A stretch of DNA of 64,000 nt, from the NCBI RefSeq assembly GCF_947179165.1, contig NC_077238.1, forward strand, positions 870,501 to 934,500. The letters are read 5' to 3'. Both the position numbers and the translations under genes were made by a program. Below are positions 13,001-24,441 of the stretch, piece by piece; positions within the stretch are counted from its first letter, which is position 1, and each line of letters opens with the position of its first letter. Source of the DNA: Solanum dulcamara. Lineage: Eukaryota; Streptophyta; Magnoliopsida; Solanales; Solanaceae. Under the pieces are notes generated by a model that saw only the letters and a list, made by a program, of their open reading frames with translations, did no database searches and was not told the DNA's origin.

Positions 13001-16000
13001 GGACGCTGTATCCTCCCTGTTGATTGGCCACTTGTTGGGTCAACCCATTTCTCCACCTTTACATACACCACGTGTTAGCTACTTGCAATCCATTAGAAAT
13101 TAATTTGAAGTTAATAGTAAATAGATGTGATGATGAAACTGTCATCAAAGCCAACGAGAAAATCAGAATATTTCTGATCTACCATGAGATATGACTTTCT
13201 TTTTTATAAGTTAAAGGGAAATACTATGAGATATAACTAAATGAATTCATCAACCTTAATGTCCCCAAACTGGGAGAAACAATCTCTGTTTTAGCAACAG
13301 AGCTTTTACTTGCATGCGTATGATGATGATATTACCCATACAGTAGCAGAAAACATAGGTTTAACGTAAAATAAAACATAAGTACTTTCTACGGAGAAGG
13401 CCTCAACCGTTGATTTATCCTCTTTCTTATTCCTCTTTTCTACCCGCAATGTACTACTTTTAAAATGTCTCAGTAGCTCTTTCACTGGAGCATCTTCTTA
13501 CATCTTTTACTCTGTGTCTAACTGTTGCTATGTCCCCAACCTCTTCCGAATAACTTCCAGAAACTCCCATAAATTTCCTTATTATTCCCAAAAGATTCCA
13601 CACTAAGATTGAGAAACCATTTCAGCAATGAGCACTAGTAGCAATGCGAAAAAACTTGCTTCACTCAGGAAAGTTCTCAAAAAACTACAAAATACTTCCC
13701 TTCTCATATTAAATATCTCGGGACATGTTTTCACTGTGCATTACATCAAGCCTAAAGAAGTTCAACTTAGAAGATAAAAAGGCATACCAGTAGAGGTGTA
13801 TCAGTTACAGTGTATCCCACTATTGGCAATCCAAGAGAAGCTCTTGTTGCATCAACTACTTGTAGATGGCGAATAAGAAGCTCTTCCTCTATCCCAGCAT
13901 CAAAAACCAATCCTACCTGCTCCAAGTTACAAGTTCACAATGTGATTGAAAGCTGAACGGAGGATAAAAGCTTGGAAGCATCAGGAATGAAGCAACAACT
14001 GGAATACAGCTCAGATTTCACAGGATAAATGAGCAAAATATTTTACAGCATACCCTATTTTGATGAACTGGTTGCAGTGCCCAGAGACCTTCAGCAAATC
14101 GATCAAGTGCATAGCCTTCAACATAGAGTGCATTTGGCATGGGCCAGTACAGCATTGCTGCATTAAGAACCTGTATGACTTACAAATTTACAGAGAGCTA
14201 GGATAATGCATGTGAATCCAAACCGCAGATCGTGCTTCCTACTCTAGATTGACAGCCTAAGTTACTTCATCCACACAATTATGGCCACAAATTTTCAATC
14301 ATTTTTCTTCTCCTGACCCAATGTTTAAATGTTGATTCCTTTTTTTCTTTTGATAGCCATGGTATCCGGGCCAGATAGCATGCACCTTGACTAATTCCAC
14401 CGTGTATCTGCTACTTCCACCAGCGCAAGCACCGGATGACTCTGTTCACCAAAGCTTGGACAAATAGGAAAAAATCACCTAGTATTTTCGTCTCCGTTGG
14501 AATTAGAACCTGAGACTTCATGGTTCTCAAATCATCTCATTGACCAGACCACACCCTTGGGTGCAATGTTGATACCTTATTTTATTGACAATTTAAAGAA
14601 CCAACTAGAACTGACGCTATTTTGGTCCTAAAGTACATGAAATATTTTTCAGTTTTTATTGTTGTGGATCTAATCCATAAAATTTCTCAATTCCTTGACT
14701 TGTCTCTCCATATTGTATTTTTCGTTCCAAGAATTTTTGTGATATTCCAAGAGTTTAAGTTCCAGTTAGTGACTCAGCTAGGAAATGCAATACTACAGAA
14801 TGTAAATCCAATGTTGCAGAGACTATTAAACTAATTGAGGAAAGCATGGCTAAAAGTATTATGGATCTAAAAAATTATACCATCCATTAGAATGATCAGG
14901 AACTACTAAGTACTAACTAGGAAGTACGGAGAACTCAACTTTCAAGCTTATTATACAATTTTTACCAATTTCTTATTTTCCAATGTCCACTTCCTTTAAA
15001 ATAGATTACGAACAAATTTCATTTTTGTTTGCAGTAGTCAAACATCTTGGCAGTAGTGTATGAAATTCGAATAGGATTCATTGCTTCCACAATATCCTTT
15101 GAAGCAGAGCAGAAGCGAACTCTTGAAGCTACTTTGAGTTGAGGTACACTAACTTATCCAAGCTATTTTTAATTACATATATTTTTCTATCCAGTTTCAA
15201 AAAGGCTGGACGCACAAGGTATTAGAGCTTTAGCCTTTTAGTATATTGGAAATGCATCTGCCAATATGATACTTATAGCTAGATTATGAGGCTGTACTTG
15301 ACTAGAAGTTCAATTCACCACTACACTAAGTACCAAACCAATTCCTCATTCTCTTAATTGTTGTGGTTAAGAGAAATGGCTGAGAGACAAAGTCTTCTTA
15401 CATGTTCCAACCAAACAAGACATCTTTCACACTCAATACACCGGTGCGACATTTGACAAGTAATGACGTATCATAAGAAGTAAAATTATAGGTACAGCGA
15501 TCCTGCATCATTTTGGACAACCTACATTGAAGCCTAAGAATTTTTCTGAAAAGAATAGCTACCACCTGCATTTCAAAGTCGCAAACCAACTGTCAATAAA
15601 TTTTCAGTTCAAGTTGAAGTTTCCCTAAATTAAATTCTTAATATATCTCAACTGCCGTTAACGATTCAATGTATAATGTGTAAGTGTAGACGGATAGATT
15701 AGCTCCGTGATCAGACTCTATCATAAAAATCCTTATTCAAATACTATAATAAATGGTCAGCCAATAGTTCTAAAAACATCAAGGGTGAGCACATTGTTTG
15801 GCAAATAGAGGCCTAATAATGTTTTTTTAATAATGGTGGTATCCAGTTCAGCTTGGGCGCACCTCGATTATTCTAGAGACTATCAACTACCTATTAACAA
15901 CACAGGTATTGGATAACTCTGTCCACCTAGGCTTACACATATTGGAGGAAATCACCTAGTGTTTTTTCATCAAACTAGTCAGACCTAGTGGTTCTTCGCT

Positions 16001-16552
16001 ATAGAGGCCTAAATGATTAGCAAGCGTGAGCACGTAGTTTGGCAGATTAAGGCAACATAAGGGTATACACAAAGTAAAATTCCATCAAGACAAATCCAAG
16101 GAAACAAAAACAAAACAAAAAAAAACAGATAAATGCTGCCTGATAATAAAACAAGATGAGAAAAAATCATACATTAGGATGAGAAATAAGGCAGTCAACA
16201 ACAGAAGAAAGAGCTCGAGCTACAGGCAAAGCATCACCAGCATAGCCACCAATAGCTGCTCCAACACCAGTAGGCACTATCATCACACTTGTATACTCCC
16301 TCCTAAACTACTCAAATAACCATCAAAACACACACAAACAACAATTCACTCAATTGGGTACTCAGTAAATCTATTTTCTTGAAATCCCAACCCAAAAAAT
16401 CAAGTCTTGGTGAATAAAAATTGTACCTTGTTATTTTGCAAGAACGAGCTGGAACATGAAATTCTGAAATTGGAAGGTGAATAGTAGGATTTCTGAAAAA
16501 GACATCGATGACCCATTGAAGGAGAATAAATATTGAGGCCTAATGTTGCCAT
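10033..16552 (-). CDS. Plastid-targeted DUF3326 protein of unknown function, 9 exons
   Basis: Exons, 5' to 3': 16552-16427, 16307-16173, 14170-14054, 13916-13788, 13056-12880, 12511-12371, 11873-11691, 10778-10698, 10194-10033; 1251 nt, 416 aa. Every intron falls between codons (phase 0) with GT-AG ends. The first exon (42 aa) is rich in Ser, Asn and Tyr with few acidic residues, and reads as a chloroplast transit peptide. The mature part begins near VMIVPTGVGAAIGGYAGDA and contains the conserved stretches MLYWPMPNALYVEGYALD, EKWVDPTSGQSTGRIQRPDS, ARFPDD, CAHAPAVLPP, LPIDACRGDGALAF and, near the end, NYWEAIGVIAAHKAGIDP. As I recall, the family is shared by cyanobacteria and plants, which suggests plastid-ancestor origin; its reaction is unknown. 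The glycine-rich and Asp/Cys-containing motifs look enzyme-like, but that is inference. Confidence 0.93.
11125..11215 (-). mobile_element. TS-like SINE fragment in DUF3326 intron
   Basis: The stretch around GGGTGGTGTGTACGCAGACC and the following CTTACTCCTACCTTGG match the recalled internal part of nightshade TS-type SINEs. It lies in intron 7 (10779-11690). A related fragment in the opposite orientation is at 47550-47650. No target duplication was found. Confidence 0.6.
14340..14564 (-). mobile_element. Full-length Au-like SINE in DUF3326 intron 2
   Basis: On the minus strand the element begins with a tRNA-like head (GCACCCAAGGGTGTGGTC, with an A-box-like segment and a B-box-like GTCTCAGGTTCTAATTCC) and ends in a T-rich tail at the low coordinate. 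Flanking direct repeats are AATGTTGATTCC (14328-14339) and AATGTTGATACC (14565-14576). The homologous flank without the SINE occurs near 17229-17285. Confidence 0.85.
15817..16000 (-). mobile_element. 5'-truncated Au-like SINE in DUF3326 intron 2
   Basis: Related to the copy at 14340-14564 (shared GGTATCC...TCTGTCCACC...AAATCACCTAGT) but lacking the tRNA-like head. The exact 12-bp direct repeat ATAGAGGCCTAA flanks it at 15805-15816 and 16001-16012. It is the second independent insertion into the same intron (14171-16172). Confidence 0.82.
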
Positions 16553-17401
16553 TGTTGCTGCTAATTTTACTACTACTAAATTTCTCTGTTTGGCTTACTG
16601 TGGCATTTTTCTCAAGTAAAGAATGGAATTTGGAAAGAAGAGGATAATGGTGATATGAGGTTTATGAAAAAGGATATTTGTCAATTTCACCCCTTGTAAC
16701 ACTACAACATGTCATTTTACTGCTTATAATTTGAGCTATTTGCAAAACAAACCTGCATTTTTCTTCTGCTTTCAGTCAGATTTTTTCTTCTTTCTTTTTA
16801 CTTCTTTAGTTGATCTTTTTTTGCTTCCTTTTACCAAATTTTAGCTCAAGAAAAATGTCTATCAATTGATCTCAACCTACTCCTAACAAGTTGTTAAATC
16901 AAAATAGTACATTATATATCTGTTCGTTGGTAGATCTATTTCTATGTTTCGATCTTTGATCTATATTTTGGGTAAAGTCTCTTATATATATTTGAAATGA
17001 ATTAGCATTACCCAATGAACTCCAAAAATGCATAAGAATAAGCAAATCAGCCATGAAAAGCTACGATGAAGTAGTGAATAACGTTGTTTTCTATGTTATG
17101 ACTCAAATATCTGGTTTTCTTTTCTTTTCGTGAATATTGAGTTAAAGTATCTATTGGCAATTACACTATAGCATCAACTTTTAGTAGCACCATTCTCATG
17201 AAAGCAAGTAATTGTACAATATCTTCTTTTGATCCCATGTTTTAATGTTGATTCCTTATTTTGTTGACAATCTAAAGATAAGCTCCTTCCATTATTTATT
17301 TCCTACCACACAAGATTGTCAACATATAGTTTAAAAGTTATCAAGCATAGCATATTATTTTGGAAGATTGACCACGGATATAAGTTCTTTTCATAACAGT
17401 A

Positions 17402-17605
17402 ATGTCTGAACCAACTTGTTTGTACCTTGACTAGTTTTACGGGGTATTTTCTATCTCTCACCACACAAGTACCTGTAACTCCATCCACCGAGGTTTGGAC
17501 AAGCGAGAAGAAGCCACCAAGTATTATTTTTTTTTCCAATTGAATCAAGACTTCATGATTTTCAACCCAATTCATTAACAACTAGGACACACCCCATAGG
17601 GTGCT
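17402..17605 (-). mobile_element. Au-like SINE, diverged
   Basis: Shares the order of blocks with the copy at 14340 (ACCTTGACTAG, CCATCCACCGAGG, TTTGGACAAGCGAGAAG, ACTTCATGATTTTCAACCCA, ACACACCCCATAGGGTG). No convincing target duplication was found, so the ends are approximate. Confidence 0.72.
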
Positions 17606-18364
17606 ATTATACATTATTTCCAACATAAGGGTAAACATTCCAACAAAACTAATCAAAGGAAAATTATTCACGTTGGGATGTGTAAACCAGGCCCGTAGCC
17701 ATATTTTCGAGAGAATACTCATTCGGGGTGCTTCTCTAAAACTAAGATTAGAGAGTATTTTGTGAATCACGCATATTGATAATATATCGTATGAATACAA
17801 ATATAAGTGCTAGAAAAATACATATATAGTTTTTCAAATACAATTAATATAAATATAAAACTCTCACTTATATTTGATTGAATATATAGATTGAATTTGT
17901 GGGGTTTGTTATGGTAAGACACGAAAAATGATCGAGTGGTATTGTCAGTGTTATCTTTACTTGCAAGAAAGAGTCAAAGAATTGCGATTATAGATCGTAG
18001 ATAAAGAATTGCGAGTCGTTCAGAATTGCGAGTCGTTCTAATGGATGAAAAAGAAGAGAAAGAGTTTTTATATTAACAATTAATATTTAATGTCGTCATG
18101 AACCTTGATTCTTCAATCAAATTTCCATCTACTAGATGAATTCCACATCATTTAATAATAACAAAAATGAATTGAACTAAACTAAACCAAAAGAAGAACA
18201 AGCAAGTTAAACTGCTACTTTGTAGACAGGTGGTCAAGGGGAAAAGGGGAAGCTAGTAAATCATTTGTTTTAAGCTCTCAAATATTAAGGTCCCAAAAAT
18301 AATTTTATCATTTTATTTTTATTTAAAATAATATTGAAGATTGTAAAAAAATCAAGAACAATAC

Positions 18365-18700
18365 CTTTGAACTTGGCGCAAATTATTAATTTCTTCTCGA
18401 AATATTGACAGTCTTAAAAACACTCATCTATTTGACTAACTAAACTTAGATACACCCCCGATCTGCCACATGACATATCAAGTGGTCTTAAACTCTTGTA
18501 AGAACATGGGACTCTTAAAAAAAATCGAGAGAAGTGTTGAAAATACTCTAAATTTGGCGAGAATTTAGGAGTGTATTCCACTCATGTTGCGAGATTGGGG
18601 GTGTATTTAAGTTCAGTTAGTCAAGTAAAGGGGTGTTTTTTTTTAAAGCTGTCAATAGTTCAAGGATGAAACTAATAATTCACGCCAAATTTAGGAGTTC
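18365..18700. mobile_element. Fold-back (long terminal inverted repeat) element
   Basis: The left arm (from CTTTGAACTTGGCGCAAATT) and the reverse complement of the right arm (from GAACTCCTAAATTTGGCG) align over roughly 110 bp, including ATTGACAG, TTGACTAACT and ATACACCCCC. The hexamer CAATAC directly flanks both sides (18359-18364 and 18701-18706). It has no coding capacity and would form a long hairpin if transcribed. Superfamily (MULE-like or other) is not determined. Confidence 0.75.
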
Positions 18701-18904
18701 CAATACTTCTCTCAGAAATCAATATATATATAAACTATCTATATTTTACCTAAAATATTTTAAAGCTTTGAATTGAATAACTCATATATTTATTAATAAA
18801 TAAAGCTTTTACAATAACATCCAAGTTAGTATATTAAAACACATGACTAACATCTTATTATTAACTTGAATTAATTCTTAATTTATATCACTGCGAAGTG
18901 CGAA

Positions 18905-19165
18905 GTTAACTAGACTCTTCATGTCATTTCAGAATCAGAAGCAAATCCAATCTTTCTATTATCAAAGATATTTGATTTTTAATATCATCAAATTCTTGAT
19001 ATTTCAAAACCACTAATGACAAATATCAATGCTAATTTCGATATACAAATGCATATTCAAAAGTAAAATTTACCAAATAATATTTTGATATACAAATATC
19101 ATTCTTGAGTAGCTCATGAATTTACCAGTCACCAATTTTAGGATGTCTACTCATAGAAGCTCAAA
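18905..19165 (-). pseudogene. Relic of SERGT1 exon 1 end and intron 1
   Basis: 18935-19075 matches SERGT1 intron 1 at about 6800-6955 (shared AAATCCAATCTTTCTATTAT and GATATTTCAAAACCA). 19105-19160 matches the 3' end of SERGT1 exon 1 (8281-8330): on the minus strand it encodes SMSRHPKIGDW followed by a splice-donor-like G/GTAAAT. The intron tandem array present in the real gene is missing. The rest of the gene is absent, so this is a dead fragment about 11 kb from the functional copy. Confidence 0.82.
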
Positions 19166-20147
19166 ATTAATTTCTTACCCTATGACAAGAAATTCGCTAA
19201 CCAAAAGTTGCAAAATTAGATAATTGATAATAGCCTGAAGAAAAAGTTAAGTTTTATACATGTAACGTACAAGGCTATATCGAAAATTATAGCATTCTTT
19301 ATGCATCTGAGGATTTGATCGACACCTTGTATCGGATTACATCTAACATGTCTAGTTCAACTATCCTTGTTGTGCAGATAAATGTTAATAATGAATTCGT
19401 GCAAAGTAGATAGCCACGTGATTTTCCTAATTTTCAATAAGAAGAACGAAGACGTTAAACTACTATTGAATCAAAAAACAATTAGGGGTAATGTTTTTTT
19501 AATGGATTTGTAATAAATCCAAGGATCTGAATTTTGAATGACATTCCCGCACGAATAACTCCATAGATGTTGTGATTAGCAGTTAAAAGAAGAAGAAAAA
19601 AGAAGAGAAGAAAAGGAGTTGAGAAACAAGTGGGAGAAAGGAGAGAAGAGAGATGAGTGTGAATTGTGGTTTAGCGAATCGTAACTGAATTCGCTCGACT
19701 TATATTTATTATATATAGATTAGGCCAACTGAATCTGTGCGCAACTAACAACTAAGCTGTCTAGAAAATAGGGAGATGATTGTTCACTAATTCGTTCCAT
19801 TCAAATTTGATCGGAATTCAATAAATGTAGAGACGAAATTTTACAAAAAAAAATATTGAAAATTATTTCCAATAACTTTTCGTTATAGTGTCCAAATAAA
19901 TATTCTTATTTTCTCTCAAACCATCATACAATTATTTGATTAGATCATCGAACCATTTATTTCTCCTTAAAAAAAATCAAAATTCAATTCTAAAGATGTC
20001 TTTTTTCATAACATACAGATCAGAAAATTGAATATTATACCCCTTGATAAATAAGGAAAGGACTAATCAATAAGAGTGGGTTCAATTCTCATTGCTTGAA
20101 ATTCTATGAATTACATTACATATATGCACCATTAATATATTTGATAA

Positions 20148-20214
20148 AGGGTAGCCCGGTGCACTAAAGCTCCCGTTATGCGCAGAATCCGGGGAAAGGC
20201 CTGACCACAATCAC
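20148..20214 (-). mobile_element. 5'-truncated SolS-like SINE with 15-bp target duplication
   Basis: Contains GTAGCCCGGTGCACTAAAGC and TCCGGGGAAAGGCCTGACCA, the reverse complement of the 3' half of the SINE at 27976-28143. The exact 15-bp repeat TAATATATTTGATAA flanks it at 20133-20147 and 20215-20229. Confidence 0.87.
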
Positions 20215-20303
20215 TAATATATTTGATAATCATCAAAATTAAAATAAAAAAAAGGGCAATTAGTTTCCCCTTTCTCTCTTTCATCATTCTAGCCATTTTC
20301 CTA

Positions 20304-23300
20304 TCAATTGACAAACTTTAGAGGCCTAATCATGACATTATCTTCATGATCAAGAATCTGCATTTAAGAAGAAAAAAAAAGACAAGACATGGAATCATTA
20401 TATAATCAATATTTGTTGCTGAAAAGTGGATATGAACATAACACCACTACCCTCAAAGGTGATAGTAAGATGAATAAGAACGGTTCACTCTTAATTAGAG
20501 ATCTCGGATTCGAGCTATCAATATGGAAAAAGTTCTAGTAGAAAACGTTTTCCCCTTTAATAGGTCTTATGCAGCGTAAATTCAAATTAATTTAATAGGT
20601 AATCCAATATGAGCACCAAAGATAGAAATGAAAATTTAGTGTGTGAAAGGTATAAAGTTGAGGAATAAGAAAAACTTACATGGCAATGATAAACATAGCC
20701 AGGCTCAGCTGTTGCATCAAAGGGATATGATTCATTTGAATGAATGAAAGAAAACTTCACAAATATTTTTGTAACATATCCAGGCAGCATTTTGTACACA
20801 TTTTTCCACCCTTTCTCATGTAGAAGCACCTCAGTCCTTTTCCCATGTGAATAGTTGTTAATTTTGCACTTAATTGCATCATTCAATTTCATCATACAAG
20901 CTTTAAACTCTTCAATATTCACCAATTCACTTTGTTCCAAGACAACAAATAGACCTAAATGTATGTGCAATGGATGATTGTCCTGAGTTAGATTGATGAT
21001 ATTCCAAATCTCACTAGTCCCTACTCTTGGCGTCTCCGTCACGGGCGCCTCGAATGAGTTTCCGTTTATGTATAGATGCGTAGGCTCACCGATATCACTA
21101 GCATACTCGTAAAATGCAATGTACCTTGTATTCGAAGCCTTTGATATGTCCGGAGACATGTATTTTATCAATTTCTGCGGAATGTGCCCCGTTAGAACCT
21201 CGTGATGTGGGTCGATAATGAACTTCATGACCTTACTATTTTCTTCGTTGACCGGATCGCCAGACGGATAAGGATAGGCAGCATCATTGGCTAAAATCGC
21301 CGAGTTTGACTTTGACTTTGAAAAGTCAACAATCACATTAGCTATTTCGGACGGAGCTAATAGTACGTCATGGAGCTCCACGGGTCTTTCATGATAAGCT
21401 GAATCAGATGCCACGTGTATAAACGTCATGTTATTGGTGAAGAAAAATTTGAAAAACCTTGCATTACTTGCATTGATGATCCTAAATCGATATTTTCTCC
21501 GTTTCACCTTCATGTAAGGCCACGCCTTGCCATTGACTATGATTGCATCACCAAAATATTCAGGTTGCCACTGAGGATGTATAGAAGGATTGTTTCCAGT
21601 AGAATTCATGTAAATCGAACCATCTGATCTGAAACCACGATCAAAAACGAGTAATGGACGATCGTACTCTTCACCATATACTAGTCCCAACGGCCCCTCA
21701 ACGCTCGATTGTTGTATAACATAGGCACCCATAAGACCAGCTAAAATGTTGACCCTAGTCAACCCCATCGCGTGATCATGGTACCACATAGTACCAGGAT
21801 GTTGGAAATTGTGATAATGATACTTTTTTAATGTCCATTTTGGTCCATGATGTTGGAATCCATTAGTGAACCATGCCTCTGCATGTCCATCACTTTGTGG
21901 TTCATCAATTCCACCATGAAGGTGCACTACAGTAGGAATTCCTTTCTTTGAAGAAGGTGTAGCAGTTGGAATTGTTGGATCCCATGGAAGTATGTGCTTT
22001 GAAGGGAGGTGATTTTGCCACGTAATATAAGAGTCAACTCCATGAACGGCCTCGATTGTAGGACCAGGGACTGTTGCTGTATCCCACGATGTACCATATG
22101 CAAACACTTGACTTGCTGGAAGGTCCCTATGGAATTTCTACAAAAGAAAAAAAAATAAAAATTGAAGAGTTTAATTTCTATGCAACAAACAATATCAAAT
22201 ATACACGATCATCTAATTACTTATAAACGGATCTTGAAAGAGAATCGTATTCCATGAATATGATATCTATCTAGTGTGACATATATGGAATATATGATAA
22301 AAGTGAATCTAATGATCGATCATGTCATATAGACCCAAATTAGACATCTAATTATTTCGATTTAAATTATTCAGAAAATACAATATTTGATATATATCAA
22401 AAAGATGGACAATGGAACTTATTTCTTGATTCACACAAAGTGATGAATAGGGAATTGTAGCTCTAAAATGATAGCGTAACATTATTTTGTTTTTAAAAGA
22501 CAGAGAATAACTTATACTATCCCACCCACAATCTATAAGAATAGATTATGAGTGATTTACTATAACAAATTAAATCCAATAAAGTTGAATTAAACAACAA
22601 AGAAAGAATGAAACTTTGTGGAGGAAAAACTTTTTTATACCGTAAAAGAATCTGATTCAATTAGTATATATCTAGTACTTCTATAGTACTAACTATATGT
22701 TATAAAATAAATACTTTTCTCCATTCTCAAGTACATAACATTCTATTCCAAAGTAATGATTAAGATAAGTGATGTAAGTGGACATATGATCTGAACTTTG
22801 GACATCCAAAATAACAAAGAAATTAATTCTTGTAGCATTTATTAAAAAATGCTAATTAAGGTTGAGGGCAACTTTAATTTTTCACACTATTGGTGGGAAA
22901 AAAACATTGGTACAAATTTAATATTAGCAAAATTTTCTTAATGGAATGTTGACAATAAGAATTTCTAGATGGAACGCTTGGGTATTTACTACTTTTCAAT
23001 GTTTCATATATGCTAGATGTCTAGTTGGAGGCCACTTAACTACAATTCAAAGTTATTTTAGTCTTGAGACTTTGATATATATATCTTCTTCTTTTTCCGT
23101 TCGGTGTTCACCTTTGATATCCATTTTGGGATCAAATAATTTAAATTCATATAAGAAAGTTTCACTGTGGCGTAAAATGTGCTATCAAAGATGAATTTAT
23201 TCTCAAAATTCGAACAGACATCTAATTCAATAATATATAAATTCCTATTTTTACGCTAAGAAGACTTTGGAGTCAATATATATTAATCTTGTGAGTGAGG

Positions 23301-24291
23301 TAGAATATATGCTTATTTTAGTTTATTTTTGTGCTAAAAAATTATTTTCGATATATCTTTCAACTCATAATTTAACAATAAATAAAAATAATACTTAAAT
23401 ATTTCCTCAATCATTTTCATGTTTATAGGAATTATCGTTGTTTCTCAATCACAAACTATGAACCGCGTGAACCACTAGAGTTTTGTGTCTTTGTGAGTGA
23501 AAAAAGTTAAAAAGTGCGTCACATTGGAAAGATGACAAAAACAGTGAGGATGAAAAAGGCCAAAAAAAGAAGAAGAAAAGACATACACCCTCATGACACA
23601 TACAAAGGAGCAAAATTAATGGAGCGTTAAATATTCCATCATTTTTAGCCAGAAATTTAGAATTTGAATTTTAAAATAAATATATTTTTTATGGAGAACG
23701 ATTTACGCTCATAATCCTCTAGATTGAGATTTTTCAACACGATATCTAAATTAGTTAAAATTTAAAGTAGATATCAAATATCAGAATAAACAAAAGTACG
23801 AAATGAAAATTACTCCAATCATTTCATTTTATACGTTAGTGTTTAACCAAACTCGACATTTTTATTTTTTTTGTAAAAAGGACTTGACACATAGTAAAAA
23901 CACTCTCGTGACTTATAATTCTAAAAAAAATATAGAAATTAGTGACAGATGAATTTTGCATATGAATAACAAAAACAATCTCTAATTCTATTTAACAATA
24001 AATTATATATAAAAAAAATATATTATTAGCTACTAATAATTTAACAACGAAATACGTAATTAATTAATTGCTTACCCATTTTTTGTGGTACATGCCAATT
24101 TTGAAAGATTTGGGAACATGAACACCATTGATAACATCATAACCTTTGATTCTTGGCATGTCTGGAAGTTCATCAACAAACATTTTTAATTTTGAAAGGC
24201 TCATAAGTTGATCATTATCTTTTGCTATTGTTGAAGCCATGAAAATTCCCAAGAAATTAATTAAATACACCAAAAATAACATTTTTTCCAT
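20304..24291 (-). CDS. LPR1: LPR1/LPR2-like multicopper ferroxidase, 3 exons
   Basis: Exons: 24291-24076, 22137-20680, 20357-20304; 1728 nt, 575 aa, phase-0 GT-AG introns. The start codon opens a signal peptide (residues about 1-23), then the multicopper-oxidase domains. Copper-ligand motifs are all present: HLH (144-146), HDH (192-194), HPLHIH, and the C-terminal HCHILDHEDNVM, formed only when the 54-nt last exon is added (HCH at 556-558). Length matches Arabidopsis LPR1 (about 580 aa). In Arabidopsis, LPR1 oxidises iron in the cell wall/ER and arrests primary-root growth under low phosphate; the same job is inferred here. The symbol marks the family; LPR1 and LPR2 cannot be told apart by eye. 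Without the small exon the second exon would read on into intron for some 30 codons, losing the last copper ligands. Confidence 0.94.
22138..24075. other. LPR intron 1
   Basis: A 1.94-kb intron with GT-AG ends. It is AT-rich; I see no element with clear boundaries or coding content in it. Confidence 0.7.
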
Positions 24292-24373
24292 CTTTTTTTA
24301 AATATATTTGAGGACCAAAGTCACCAAAAACACCCCTTTTCTTCTTCTTGAAGTTTTAGAAGAAGGAGAAGGT

Positions 24374-24395
24374 GGGGGGGATTGGGGGGGGGGGG
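24374..24395. repeat. G-rich run in LPR 5' leader
   Basis: Seven Gs (24374-24380) and twelve Gs (24384-24395) separated by ATT. Transcribed from the minus strand it would be a C-rich 5' UTR; on the other strand it could form G-quadruplex-like structure. Confidence 0.85.
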
Positions 24396-24433
24396 CGGAG
24401 ATAGATAAGAAAGAAAGAGGATTTGTGTGTAGA

Positions 24434-24441
24434 CTATATAG
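24434..24441 (-). promoter_or_regulatory. Putative TATA box of the LPR gene
   Basis: CTATATAG lies about 145 bp upstream of the ATG at 24291, giving a 5' leader of roughly 110 nt. The leader is rich in A and in C runs (the G runs at 24374-24395 on the plus strand). Confidence 0.5.

Larger units (their letters stand above)
16553..20303. other. Intergenic, repeat-rich
   Basis: Carries the DUF3326 promoter side (just above 16552), an Au-like SINE (17402-17605), a fold-back element (18365-18700), a SERGT1 relic (about 18905-19165) and a truncated SolS-like SINE (20148-20214). At 18011-18044 two 17-bp units of AGAATTGCGAGTCGTTC sit in tandem. No other gene is supported. Confidence 0.7.
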
